A DNA stretch of 64,000 nucleotides from Caenispirillum salinarum_A (GTDB taxonomy: Bacteria; Pseudomonadota; Alphaproteobacteria; Rhodospirillales; Rhodospirillaceae), in NCBI RefSeq assembly GCF_044803115.1, contig NZ_CP085224.1, positions 372,001 to 436,000 on the forward strand, read 5' to 3'. The notes under the pieces were generated by a model. That model was not told the DNA's origin. It ran no database searches and saw only the letters and a program-made list of their open reading frames with translations. Both the position numbers and the translations under genes were made by a program. Numbering within the stretch: the stretch's first letter is position 1; the number at the start of each line of letters is the position of its first letter. This document shows, in pieces, positions 29,501 through 37,967 of the stretch.

Positions 29501-29815
29501 GACTACCTGCGGGCGCGGGGGCACCGCGTATCCGTGGCGCACGACGGGCTGGCGGCCATCGACATCTTCATGGACGACCCTGCCGACGTGCTGGTCACGG
29601 ACATGCGCATGCCCGGCTGCGACGGCCGCAACCTCATCGCCAGCCTGCGCAGGCATGTCCCCGAGCTTCCGGTTGTGGTGGTCACGGGACACATCGGCGT
29701 ACGCGAGGCGCGGGGTCTGGAAACAGACGACCAGGTCGCCGCCGTCCTGCGAAAACCCGTCAGCCTGCAACGTGTGGCCGACTTGGTGGATACTTTGTTC
29801 ACGGCCACCTTATGA
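26522..29815 (+). CDS. Hybrid sensor histidine kinase with two PAS domains and a receiver
   Basis: A 1097-aa membrane kinase. An unusual poly-Ala stretch (about 40-50, encoded by a hexamer repeat) precedes helix 1 (LALVAVLATAPAAGLALW). A periplasmic domain follows, then helix 2 (IALALLAGLLLAGLAA), HAMP and two PAS domains (RFRNLVELAPEAIVVE; RFRALVESAPDLILAH). The dimerisation/phosphorylation domain contains ELAAGMAHELAQPMN, similar to DctB/FixL-type kinases. ATPase boxes are NLLTNARDAV and DTGVGVPE. After a Pro/Ala linker comes a receiver with the acceptor Asp in VTDMRMPG. It probably acts with the LuxR-type regulator 85 nt downstream and shares sensor architecture with the previous kinase. 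Confidence 0.94.
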   Translation: MTHVDSSSRGPASNRVGAGTATVAAALSHESASGAWRGSVAAAAAAAAASGSRRSTFRRTPLHRRLAVRLALVAVLATAPAAGLALWHGLEARRDVVSGVVGEGLGLARALSAQHRLAVEDGRRALAALASVSAADACGLPTAGPSGRSALLAGVTRFSADLATLCSAAAPGQARPLRIAAERARTDAGLATGPALPATATTAGPADGRPLVPLAHATPDGGAVAALLDPAWLSPRLAALLPAEGALVVVTDGAGHVVATVPRRPALAGTVLDVAPGPHEGALPVTLNGRSMLLAQAPADGGLAVGVAFDRTAVTADADAALLRSGGGIALALLAGLLLAGLAARTMVARPVARLSDATAALQEGGTPSRIGPPYAGTAELADLERALDTLGERLSRHEAALISSETQLSVKRQSEERFRNLVELAPEAIVVEARGTVLYANSRAVDLFGADGMEELLAVPLIDHIHPEDRDEVRRRLSDATTDGAVGVAEVRVRRLGAGELVAEVVVGPIAYGGRPATHIMIRDVTDQRLARRRLRESEERFRALVESAPDLILAHDRGRIVLANARAAQVLFGESYGDSVVGRSIFDIVDDADRTAAIARMQQFGNAPRPLPPVEMALKRADGGRMICEVMTSPVTFEGRLCLHTVLRDVTARKAEQASVAQSAKLATLGELAAGMAHELAQPMNIIRMAAEAGLMGMDAAGPARPGAAPGHGSDTDATVSAADRERLELIAGQAGRMGEIIDHMRVFTRRDTGPEERFDAVEAVRAALAMIDHGLRGDGITVAVDLPEAGNACVRGRPVQLEQVVLNLLTNARDAVLDRLSAGADGDSWRPEVRVSCRAEGGAIVIRVADTGVGVPEALRDRLFDPFVTSKAAGIGTGLGLSISDGLIRAMGGRIGLEAPPADGGAVFTVSLPRDGSAADPCGCDALRPAARPAAAPAPALPAGADAAADTAPAPAPAPDGDGDEDEEASALVAHVLVADDEREAAGLMADYLRARGHRVSVAHDGLAAIDIFMDDPADVLVTDMRMPGCDGRNLIASLRRHVPELPVVVVTGHIGVREARGLETDDQVAAVLRKPVSLQRVADLVDTLFTATL

Positions 29816-29900
29816 GTTTTTACACGGCAGGGCTGTAAAGGCTTTTCTTGCTTGTAGCGTGTCCCGCCGCCTATAGTGGCAGGACTACGCCAAGTGGGGA

Positions 29901-30611
29901 ATGCGGGGCGCGCGCGTGATGAAAGTTCTGTTGGCCGATGACCACACCCTGGTGCGGCAGGGTCTGTCTCCGTTCATCGGCACCCTGGGCGATCAGGTGA
30001 CCATCCTGGAGGCCGAAACGCTGGACGACGCGGTGTCGCGCGTGCAGGCGGACGGTCCGGTGGACCTGGTGCTTCTGGACCTGAACATGCCCGGCATGAA
30101 CCGCATGGCGGGCATGACCCGCATGCGGGAGGCCGCACCGGATGCGCCGGTGGTGATCCTGACGGGCTCCATCGACGCCGACGACGTGCACGCCGCCGCC
30201 GAGGCCGGCGCGTCCGGCTACATTCCCAAGACGCTCAACGCCACCGCCATGGTCAACGCCCTGCGCCTGGTGCTGTCTGGCGAGCGGTATTTTCCCTCGT
30301 TCGCCTTCAACGCCCCGCCGCGCACCGCCGCCGTCGAGGAACCGGCGGGCGCGGGCGCGGGCGCCACGGGTGCTGAGGCGGGCGGCGACAACCCGCTGAC
30401 CAAGCTGGACGAGCGCGAGACGCACATCGTCTCCATGATGGTCGACGGCGCCACCAACAAGGTGATCGCGCGCGAGCTTGGGTTGCAGGAGGTGACCATC
30501 AAGGTCCACACCCGCAAGATCTACCGCAAGCTGGGCGCCGCCAATCGCAGCCAGGCCATCCGCATCATCATGGAAAGCGGCTGGAGCGCCCGCGCGCCCC
30601 ATCAGCCCTGA
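29901..30611 (+). CDS. NarL/LuxR-type response regulator
   Basis: A 236-aa transcription factor with an N-terminal receiver (phosphoacceptor Asp in VDLVLLDLNMPG, conserved Lys in GYIPKTL) and a C-terminal LuxR helix-turn-helix (MVDGATNKVIARELGLQEVTIKVHTRKIYRKLG). A Gly/Ala-rich linker of about 25 residues joins them. It follows the hybrid kinase, so it is the likely output of the kinase pair upstream. The receiver itself begins at residue 7; the ATG at 29919 is an alternative start, since neither ATG has an ideal ribosome-binding site. It may be transcribed separately, since the 85-nt gap is AT-richer. Confidence 0.93.
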   Translation: MRGARVMKVLLADDHTLVRQGLSPFIGTLGDQVTILEAETLDDAVSRVQADGPVDLVLLDLNMPGMNRMAGMTRMREAAPDAPVVILTGSIDADDVHAAAEAGASGYIPKTLNATAMVNALRLVLSGERYFPSFAFNAPPRTAAVEEPAGAGAGATGAEAGGDNPLTKLDERETHIVSMMVDGATNKVIARELGLQEVTIKVHTRKIYRKLGAANRSQAIRIIMESGWSARAPHQP

Positions 30612-30654
30612 GCGGCTTCCCCGGCGGCGCGGCTGTGTTACCGTGGCACCCGCC

Positions 30655-31509
30655 ATGACCGCCGATCGCGCCAAACCCGCCGCCGCCATGCCACGGCCCT
30701 ACAGCCTGGATGCCGCCCGCGACATGCGGGCGCTGTACGGCTTCGGCTTGTTTCCCCTGCCCGAATACCGCCCCGCCCGCGTCGGCCCCTGGCGGCTGGA
30801 GCGCCATCGCGGCAGCCTGGCCCACGGTTATGTCACCCGCGCGGTGGTGGAGCCGGTGCGCTGGGTGCTCTACCGCGACCGCGTGCCCTGGATGTCCACC
30901 GGGGTGATGGAGCAGGAGAGCCACGCCTGGCACGTCCACCGGGCGCGGGGAACGGTGGTGGTCTTCGGCCTGGGCATGGGCATGTACGTCAACGCCGTTG
31001 CCGCGAAGCCCGAGGTGGAGCGTGTGGTGGTGGTCGACAATGCGCCCGAAGTCCTGGCCGTGCTGCGCGCGGCGACGGACTTCGACGCCTGGAAGGGGCG
31101 CGAGAAGATCACGCTGGTGGAGGCCGACGCCCTGGACCCCGCCGTGCCCGAGCGCCTGCGCACGGCGCTGGCGGGGACGCGGCCCGACGTCCTGTACGCC
31201 GATATCTGGCCCACCTACCCCGATGCCGGGGCCCCCGCCCAGACCGCGGCCCTGGCGGCGGCGCTGGAGCCCGCGGAGGCCGGCTGGTGGGGGCAGGAAA
31301 TCTCCTTCGCGCTGTGGGCCCATCGCCAGGGCGGCGGCACGCTGGAGGACTATGCGGCGGCGGTCGGCGTGCCGCTGGCGGTCAGCGACGGCTACCGCGC
31401 CTTCTGTCGCGATGCCGCGGCCATCCACGACATCGCCGCACTGGCGGGCGACCGGCCGAGCCTGGGCCAGCGCCTGAAACGGCTGCTGGGCCTGGGCGGA
31501 CGGAACTGA
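30655..31509 (+). CDS. SAM-dependent methyltransferase-fold protein (spermidine synthase-like)
   Basis: A predicted cytoplasmic protein of 284 aa with a class I Rossmann fold. Motif I is VVVFGLGMGMYVNAVA, and the acidic residue that would bind the ribose is in VVVVDNAPEVL. A third region reads DVLYADIWPTYPDAGAP. The layout is closest to spermidine-synthase-type proteins, but I see no polyamine-specific pattern, so the reaction is unknown. The N-terminal 80 residues are a small beta-rich domain. The start ATG lacks a clear ribosome-binding site, and a GTG four codons upstream is possible. No partner gene is evident. Confidence 0.72.
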   Translation: MTADRAKPAAAMPRPYSLDAARDMRALYGFGLFPLPEYRPARVGPWRLERHRGSLAHGYVTRAVVEPVRWVLYRDRVPWMSTGVMEQESHAWHVHRARGTVVVFGLGMGMYVNAVAAKPEVERVVVVDNAPEVLAVLRAATDFDAWKGREKITLVEADALDPAVPERLRTALAGTRPDVLYADIWPTYPDAGAPAQTAALAAALEPAEAGWWGQEISFALWAHRQGGGTLEDYAAAVGVPLAVSDGYRAFCRDAAAIHDIAALAGDRPSLGQRLKRLLGLGGRN

Positions 31510-31564
31510 CCGGCGGCGCCTCCGCATCGGCGTGAAAAGTTTCACACCACGAGCGCGGAGTATC

Positions 31565-31593
31565 TTGCAGAGCGGCGCGGTGATCGCTACCTT
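31565..31593 (+). promoter_or_regulatory. Candidate coaBC promoter with nearby GTGAAA palindrome
   Basis: TTGCAG (31565-31570) and TACCTT (31588-31593) are 17 nt apart, 43 nt before the coaBC start. A palindrome GTGAAA-AG-TTTCAC lies just upstream at 31532-31545, and a third GTGAAA copy is at 31611-31616. These could be operator half-sites, but the regulator is unknown. Confidence 0.33.
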
Positions 31594-31636
31594 AAACACA
31601 CCTGTATTTCGTGAAAATAATGAACGGACCGCGCAC

Positions 31637-32878
31637 ATGCTCGACGGGCGCCGCATCCTGCTCATCATTTCCGGCGGCATCGCCGCCTACAAGTCGCTGG
31701 ACCTGATCCGCCGCCTGCGCGACCGCGGCGCCGCCGTGCGCTGCATCCTGACGAAGGGTGGCGCCCAGTTCGTCACGCCGCTGTCCGTCGCCGCATTGTC
31801 GGAAGAAAAGGTCTATCAGGACCTGTTCAGCCTGACCGACGAGGCGGAGATGGGCCACATCCGCCTGTCGCGCGAGGCCGACCTGGTGCTGGTCGCCCCC
31901 GGCACCGCCGACCTGATGGCGAAAATGGCCGCCGGGATGGCCGATGATTTGGCGACGACCGCGCTGCTGGCGACGGACAAGCCGGTCCTCCTCGCCCCGG
32001 CCATGAACACCTTCATGTGGTCGCACGCCGCGACGCAGGCCAACCTGCGCACGCTGAAAAGCCGCGGCATCCTGACCGTCGGCCCCAACGCCGGCGACCT
32101 GGCCTGCGGCGAGACGGGCGCGGGCCGCATGGCCGAGGTGCCCGAGATCATCGCCGCCGTGGAAGAGGTCTTCGCCAAGGACGACGCGCCGAAGCCGCTT
32201 GCCGGCCGCCGCGCGCTGGTGACCAGCGGCCCGACGCACGAGGCCATTGATCCGGTGCGCTATATCGCCAACCGCTCCTCGGGCAAGCAGGGCCACGCCA
32301 TCGCCGCCGCCCTGGCCGCCCTGGGGGCCGAGGTGACGCTGGTTTCCGGTCCCGTTGCCCTGCCCGACCCGGCGGGCGTGCGCGTGGTGAAGGTGGAGAG
32401 CGCGCGCGAGATGCTGGAGGCCTGCCAAGGCGCCCTGCCCGCCGACATCGCCGTCTGCGCCGCCGCCGTGGCCGACTGGCGGGTGGAGGCGGCCGGCCAG
32501 AAGATCAAGAAGACCGCCGGCGGTGCGGCGCCGGCGCTGTCCTTCACCGAGAACCCGGACATCCTGGCGACCCTGTCGGCCGCCGGGCCCGACCGTCCGG
32601 CCCTGGTGGTGGGTTTTGCCGCCGAGACGGAAAACGTGCTCGATCACGCCGCCGCCAAGCGCGCCCGCAAGGGCTGCGACTGGATTCTCGCCAACGACGT
32701 CTCGCCGGCCACCGGCACCTTCGGCGGCGACCGCAACACGCTGCACCTCATCACGGGCGACGGCACCGAAGAGTGGCCGACGCTGGACAAGACCGACGCC
32801 GCCGCGCGTCTGGCCGACCGCATCGCCCGGGCCCTGACCGCCACCGCCACCGCCACCACCGCCGCCGCGCCGGCCTGA
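31637..32878 (+). CDS. coaBC: Bifunctional phosphopantothenoylcysteine decarboxylase / ligase
   Basis: CoaBC (413 aa) makes 4'-phosphopantetheine in CoA synthesis: CoaB joins cysteine to phosphopantothenate using CTP, and CoaC decarboxylates the product with FMN. The N-terminal CoaC half has GGIAAYKSLDLI, the substrate motif PAMNTFMW and the catalytic cysteine in LACGETGAGRM. The CoaB half begins at about residue 190 with TSGPTHEAIDPVRYIANRSSG and contains the KIKK motif. The C-terminus ends in a low-complexity Thr/Ala stretch. Length is standard. Confidence 0.98.
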   Translation: MLDGRRILLIISGGIAAYKSLDLIRRLRDRGAAVRCILTKGGAQFVTPLSVAALSEEKVYQDLFSLTDEAEMGHIRLSREADLVLVAPGTADLMAKMAAGMADDLATTALLATDKPVLLAPAMNTFMWSHAATQANLRTLKSRGILTVGPNAGDLACGETGAGRMAEVPEIIAAVEEVFAKDDAPKPLAGRRALVTSGPTHEAIDPVRYIANRSSGKQGHAIAAALAALGAEVTLVSGPVALPDPAGVRVVKVESAREMLEACQGALPADIAVCAAAVADWRVEAAGQKIKKTAGGAAPALSFTENPDILATLSAAGPDRPALVVGFAAETENVLDHAAAKRARKGCDWILANDVSPATGTFGGDRNTLHLITGDGTEEWPTLDKTDAAARLADRIARALTATATATTAAAPA

Positions 32879-32930
32879 TCCGCGCGCACCCGACCCGCTT
32901 CCCGGACCCACGCACCGACGAGAAAACGCC

Positions 32931-33386
32931 ATGCTCCGCCCCTCCAAGAAACTGCTGTTCGCCATCGAGGCGGTCCTGGACATCGCCTACCATGCCGCCG
33001 GGGAGCCCGTGCAGAGCCGCGAGATCACCCGCCGCCAGGGCATCCCGCGCCGCTATCTGGAGCAGACCCTGCAACACCTGGTGCGGTCGGGAATCCTGGT
33101 CGGCGTGCGCGGCCCCAAGGGCGGCTACCGCCTAGCGCGCGAGCGTCGGCGGGTGACGGTGGGCGAGATCGTGCGCGTGGTGCAGACCATGGAGGCGGCG
33201 GAAGATCCCTACAAGGACCTGCCCGGCAGCCCGTTGGGCGTCAATGTGGTGCGGCCGCTGTGGGGCGAGTTGCAGGAGGAGGTCATGGAACGGCTGGATT
33301 CCATCACCATCGACGACCTGTGCACCAAGGCCTTCCAGTCGGGCCTGGAGAGCGAGGCCCACAAGGCCATGGACTTCACCATCTGA
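32931..33386 (+). CDS. Rrf2-family transcriptional regulator (probable cysK regulator)
   Basis: A 151-aa winged-helix regulator of the Rrf2 family. The recognition region is QSREITRRQGIPRRYLEQTLQHLVRSGIL, followed by the wing VRGPKGGYRLA. The three clustered cysteines that bind iron-sulfur in IscR and NsrR are missing; only one Cys is present near the C-terminus (DDLCTKAF). That makes it more like CymR, which regulates cysteine metabolism by protein contact or effector. It lies 167 nt upstream of cysK on the same strand, and overlapping inverted repeats in the cysK leader are a plausible binding site. It starts 52 nt after coaBC. Confidence 0.92.
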   Translation: MLRPSKKLLFAIEAVLDIAYHAAGEPVQSREITRRQGIPRRYLEQTLQHLVRSGILVGVRGPKGGYRLARERRRVTVGEIVRVVQTMEAAEDPYKDLPGSPLGVNVVRPLWGELQEEVMERLDSITIDDLCTKAFQSGLESEAHKAMDFTI

Positions 33387-33469
33387 GGCAATGGCCTTAC
33401 CTGGCCGCTTGGGGCGGTATCCCCGTGCCGTTGCGTCGGAATTTCCCGTGGCCGAATGCGAGACGGGGA

Positions 33470-33497
33470 TTGCATGTCGGCGAATCCCTCTTATAAA
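33470..33497 (+). promoter_or_regulatory. Promoter of cysK
   Basis: TTGCAT (33470-33475) and TATAAA (33492-33497) are separated by 16 nt in an AT-rich stretch that stands out from the surrounding GC-rich DNA. Transcription would start near 33504, giving a leader of about 50 nt. Confidence 0.6.
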
Positions 33498-33502
33498 TAC
33501 AC

Positions 33503-33538
33503 TCAAGAGCGTTGGTTCTTGAACGTATTACACAAGAA
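33503..33538. promoter_or_regulatory. Overlapping inverted repeats at the cysK start site (operator candidate)
   Basis: Three related half-sites follow the -10 box: TCAAGA (33503-33508), TTCTTGA (33516-33522) and CAAGAA (33533-33538). Sites one and two face each other across 8 nt, and sites two and three across 11 nt. The position over the expected transcription start would suit repression. The adjacent Rrf2 gene is the obvious candidate regulator; this is inference. Confidence 0.5.
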
Positions 33539-33553
33539 AACGGGGTTTTAGCG

Positions 33554-34531
<978 letters not shown>

Positions 34532-34538
34532 CCCCTCC

Positions 34539-34561
34539 ATATCACGGATGAACCGTGATAT
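34539..34561 (+). repeat. Perfect hairpin right after cysK
   Basis: A 9-bp palindrome ATATCACGG-ATGAA-CCGTGATAT starts 7 nt past the cysK stop. It has no T-run of its own and precedes the terminator by 7 nt, so it may protect the mRNA 3' end or be an operator for moeB. Confidence 0.45.
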
Positions 34562-34568
34562 TCCGGTG

Positions 34569-34605
34569 GGCGCCGGTCCGTTGTCGCGGGCCGGCGCCTT
34601 TCCGT
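34569..34605 (+). terminator. Rho-independent terminator between cysK and moeB
   Basis: An 11-bp stem (GGCGCCGGTCC with GGGCCGGCGCC, including one G-T pair) encloses an 8-nt loop and is followed by TTTCCGTTT. It closes the cysK transcript just before the moeB start at 34632. Confidence 0.65.
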
Positions 34606-34631
34606 TTCCAGAGTCGAGAACAGGCTGCTCC

Positions 34632-35420
34632 ATGGACTTCACCGACGCGCAGATCAACCGCTACGCCCGCCACATCATCCTGCGCGAAGTGGGCGGGGCC
34701 GGGCAGGAGGCATTGCTGAACGCCCGCGTGCTGCTCATCGGCGCCGGCGGGCTGGGCTCGCCGCTCGGGCTGTATCTGGCGGCGGCGGGGGTGGGGACGT
34801 TGGGCATCATTGATGATGACACCGTCGACCTGTCCAACCTGCAACGCCAGGTGATGCACGACTCGAACAGCGTCGGCGTGCCCAAGGTCGAAAGCGCGGC
34901 GCAGCGGTTGCGGGCGCTCAACCCCGACGTCACCGTCGTCCCCCACAAGACCCGCCTGACGGCCGGCAATGCGCTTGAGCTGATCGACGGCTACGACATC
35001 GTCGCCGACGGCTCGGACAACTTCGAGACGCGGTTCCTGGTCAACGACGCCTGCCATCTGGCCGGAAAGACGCTGGTTTCCGGCGCCATCCTGCGCTTCG
35101 ACGGCCAGGTGAGCACGTTTGCCACCCATCGCGGCGGCCCGTGCTACCGCTGCATCTACGGCGACATCCCGCCGGCCGGCTCGTCACCCACCTGCGCCCA
35201 GGCCGGCGTGCTGGGGGCGGTGCCGGGGGTGGTCGGATCGCTGCAGGCGACCGAGGTGCTGAAGGAGATCCTGGGCGTCGGGGAAAGCCTGAGCGGCCGC
35301 CTGATGATCTGGGATGCGCTGGCCGCCGAGGTCCGCACGGTGCGCGTCCCGCGCGATCCGGGCTGCGCCCTGTGTGGCGACGAACCCACCATCACCGATC
35401 TGTCGCGGCACAAGGGCTGA
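34632..35420 (+). CDS. moeB: ThiF/MoeB-family adenylyltransferase (molybdopterin synthase activation)
   Basis: A 262-aa E1-like enzyme that adenylates the C-terminal Gly-Gly of a small sulfur carrier such as MoaD or ThiS. The nucleotide-binding motif is IGAGGLGSPLGLYLAAAGVG, followed by the acidic strand IIDDDTVDLSNLQRQ. Two zinc-binding CxxC pairs are present (CYRC and CALC). Length suits MoeB without the C-terminal rhodanese found in MoeZ/Uba4. No moa, mob or thi genes are nearby, so ThiF cannot be excluded as the true role. It converges with ftsK, 34 nt away. Confidence 0.9.
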   Translation: MDFTDAQINRYARHIILREVGGAGQEALLNARVLLIGAGGLGSPLGLYLAAAGVGTLGIIDDDTVDLSNLQRQVMHDSNSVGVPKVESAAQRLRALNPDVTVVPHKTRLTAGNALELIDGYDIVADGSDNFETRFLVNDACHLAGKTLVSGAILRFDGQVSTFATHRGGPCYRCIYGDIPPAGSSPTCAQAGVLGAVPGVVGSLQATEVLKEILGVGESLSGRLMIWDALAAEVRTVRVPRDPGCALCGDEPTITDLSRHKG

Positions 35421-35454
35421 TACCCTTTGGTCCCGCGGCGCCGGTCGGGGGCGC

Positions 35455-37920
35455 TCAGTCCATCTCCACCATGGGCGGGGCCAGGACCTCGCGTTTGCCG
35501 ACGTGGTTGGCCTTCGACACCACGCCTTCCTTCTCCATGCGCTCGATGATGCGGGCGGCGCGGTTGTAGCCGATTTGCAGGTGGCGCTGCACGAAGCTGG
35601 TGGACGCCTTGCGCTCCCGCGCCACCAGCGCCACCGCCTGGTCGTACAACTCGTCGCCCGAGGACCCGTTGCCGCCGCCCGGCCCGCCGCCGGCGTCCTC
35701 GCCGAAGCCGGGAATGGCGGCCATGGCGGCGGTGTCGTCGTCGCTCTCCTCCGTGACGCTGTCGACATAATCCGGCTCGCCCTGGTCGCGCAGGTGGCCG
35801 ACGATCTTTTCCACTTCCTCGTCGCTGGCGAACGGCCCGTGGACGCGGGTGATGCGCCCGCCGGCGGCCATGTAGAGCATGTCGCCCTGCCCCAGAAGCT
35901 GCTCGGCGCCCTGCTCGCCCAGGATGGTGCGGCTGTCGATCTTGCTGGTCACCTGGAAGCTGATGCGGGTGGGGAAGTTGGCCTTGATGGTGCCGGTGAT
36001 GACATCCACCGAAGGCCGTTGCGTCGCCATGATGATGTGGATGCCGGCGGCGCGCGCCATTTGCGCCAGACGCTGGATGGCGGCCTCCACGTCCTTGCCG
36101 GCCACCAGCATCAGGTCGGCCATTTCGTCGACGATGACCACGATGAACGGCAGCGGCGTGAGGCTCAAGGATTGCTCCTCGAAGATGGGCTTGCCGGTGT
36201 CGGGATCGAAGCCCGTCTGCACGGTGCGCGTCAGGCCCTTTTCGGTCCTGGCGGCCTCGGCGACCTTGGCGTTGTAGCCCGCGACGTTGCGCACGCCGAG
36301 TTGGCTCATCAGGCGGTAGCGGTTTTCCATCTCGCGCACCGCCCATTTCAGGGCCACGACGGCCTTGTGCGGGTCGGTGACCACCGGCGAGAGCAGGTGC
36401 GGGATGCCGTCGTAGGCCGACAGCTCCAGCATCTTGGGGTCGATCATGATGAAGCGGCACTGGTCCGGCGTCATGCGGTAGAGCAGCGAACAGATCATGG
36501 TGTTCACCGCCACCGACTTGCCCGAGCCCGTGGTGCCGGCGATCAGCAGGTGCGGCATGCGCGCAAGGTCCACGTACTGGGCCGCGCCGCCGATATCCTT
36601 GCCGAGCGCCAGGCACAGGTTCTGGCCGGACTTCTCGAACTCGTCGGCGGCCATCAACTCGCGGAAGCGCACCACCTCGCGCTTGCGGTTGGGCAACTCG
36701 ATGCCGATGACGCTGCGGCCGGGAATAACGGCGATTCGCACCGACACCGCGGCCATGGACCGCGCGATGTCGTCGGCCAGCCCGATGACGCGGCTGGTCT
36801 TGGTGCCGGGCGCGGGTTCCAGCTCATAGAGCGTTACGACGGGGCCGGGGCGGACCTTCACGATCTGGCCCTTGACGCCGAAGTCCGCCAGCACGCCCTC
36901 GAGCATGCGGGCGTTGGCCTCCAGGGCGTCCTCGTCCAGCGGGTTGGCCTCTGCCGGGTCGGGCGGGGCCAGCAGGTCGAGCGGCGGGAACACCCAGCCT
37001 TCGTGCGGGTCCGGCGGCAGGAGGGAGCCCTGACGGCTTTCCCTCTCGCGCTTGCTGGGCGCCTTGCGCGGCTGGCTGACCACCAGGTCCGACGCCGCCG
37101 AGGCGGCGGCCCCGGCGGCGGGCGCGGCTGGGCGGCTCGGCTGGGCGTCGCGCAGGATGGGTTCGCGCCGGTCGGTGACCGAGGGCTCCACCCGGCGTCG
37201 GCGGCGGGGCGGCGCCTCGGCGTCGGCCTCGTCGGCGGTCAGTTCGTCGCGGCGGCGGGCGACGGCGGATTTCAGGCGGCCGCCCGCATCCAGCACGGCG
37301 TCGGGGATCGCCTTGACGGAGGCAATGGCGCGGCGCCATTCGTCGAACCGCACATGCGCGGTCCACAGGAACAGCAGGGCGCCCAGCCCCGCCCCGGTCG
37401 CGGCGAAGACGCCGCGCAGGTCAGCCGCGCCCAGATCCGCCGCCGCATCGCCGGCCGCATTCAGCAAAAGCGCGCCCGCCGCGCCGCCAAGCCCCGCCGC
37501 GATGGGCCAGTCGGGCGGCGTCGGCAGGGCGGACAGGCCCAGGCTCACCAGGATGGCGGCGCCGATCAGCCCGACGGTGCGGGCCCACGACGCCGTCACC
37601 GGCTGGCCGGAAATCAGCCGCACGCCCCAGCTCAGTACCGCCAGCAGGGGCAGCGCCGCCGCCAGCCCCAGCGCCTGCAGCAGCCCGTCAGACAGCGAGG
37701 CGCCGAACAGGCCCAGGGCGTTGGCCGGGTCGCCCTCGCGCGCCAGGTTCCACGACGGGTCTCCCGGCGTGTAGGTCAGCAGCGCCGTCGCCACCACGCC
37801 GACGAGGGCCACCAGCCCCAGGCCCAGCACCCGCGCCGCCCCGTCCCGCGCCGCCGCCACCATTTCGGGCGGCAGGAACGGATTGCGGGCGGGCGCCTTG
37901 CGGGAGGACGAGCGAGCCAT
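35455..37920 (-). CDS. ftsK: DNA translocase FtsK
   Basis: FtsK (821 aa) couples chromosome dimer resolution to septum formation. Four N-terminal membrane helices (about 25-180) anchor it to the division site. A Pro/Arg/Ala-rich linker of about 150 residues follows, short compared with E. coli (1329 aa total). The motor carries Walker A (AGTTGSGKSVAVN) and Walker B (FIVVIVDEMADLM). The C-terminal winged-helix gamma domain (SFVQRHLQIGYNRAARIIERM) would read KOPS sites and activate XerD. The start MARSSSRK has GGAGA 8 nt upstream. It lies 47 nt after the aminotransferase gene; lolA, often next downstream, is not here. Confidence 0.97.
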   Translation of the reverse strand: MARSSSRKAPARNPFLPPEMVAAARDGAARVLGLGLVALVGVVATALLTYTPGDPSWNLAREGDPANALGLFGASLSDGLLQALGLAAALPLLAVLSWGVRLISGQPVTASWARTVGLIGAAILVSLGLSALPTPPDWPIAAGLGGAAGALLLNAAGDAAADLGAADLRGVFAATGAGLGALLFLWTAHVRFDEWRRAIASVKAIPDAVLDAGGRLKSAVARRRDELTADEADAEAPPRRRRRVEPSVTDRREPILRDAQPSRPAAPAAGAAASAASDLVVSQPRKAPSKRERESRQGSLLPPDPHEGWVFPPLDLLAPPDPAEANPLDEDALEANARMLEGVLADFGVKGQIVKVRPGPVVTLYELEPAPGTKTSRVIGLADDIARSMAAVSVRIAVIPGRSVIGIELPNRKREVVRFRELMAADEFEKSGQNLCLALGKDIGGAAQYVDLARMPHLLIAGTTGSGKSVAVNTMICSLLYRMTPDQCRFIMIDPKMLELSAYDGIPHLLSPVVTDPHKAVVALKWAVREMENRYRLMSQLGVRNVAGYNAKVAEAARTEKGLTRTVQTGFDPDTGKPIFEEQSLSLTPLPFIVVIVDEMADLMLVAGKDVEAAIQRLAQMARAAGIHIIMATQRPSVDVITGTIKANFPTRISFQVTSKIDSRTILGEQGAEQLLGQGDMLYMAAGGRITRVHGPFASDEEVEKIVGHLRDQGEPDYVDSVTEESDDDTAAMAAIPGFGEDAGGGPGGGNGSSGDELYDQAVALVARERKASTSFVQRHLQIGYNRAARIIERMEKEGVVSKANHVGKREVLAPPMVEMD

Positions 37921-37967
37921 GGGGAATGTCTCCGTCGGTCTGGGCGGCGGGCGTCTGGCGGCGGCGC

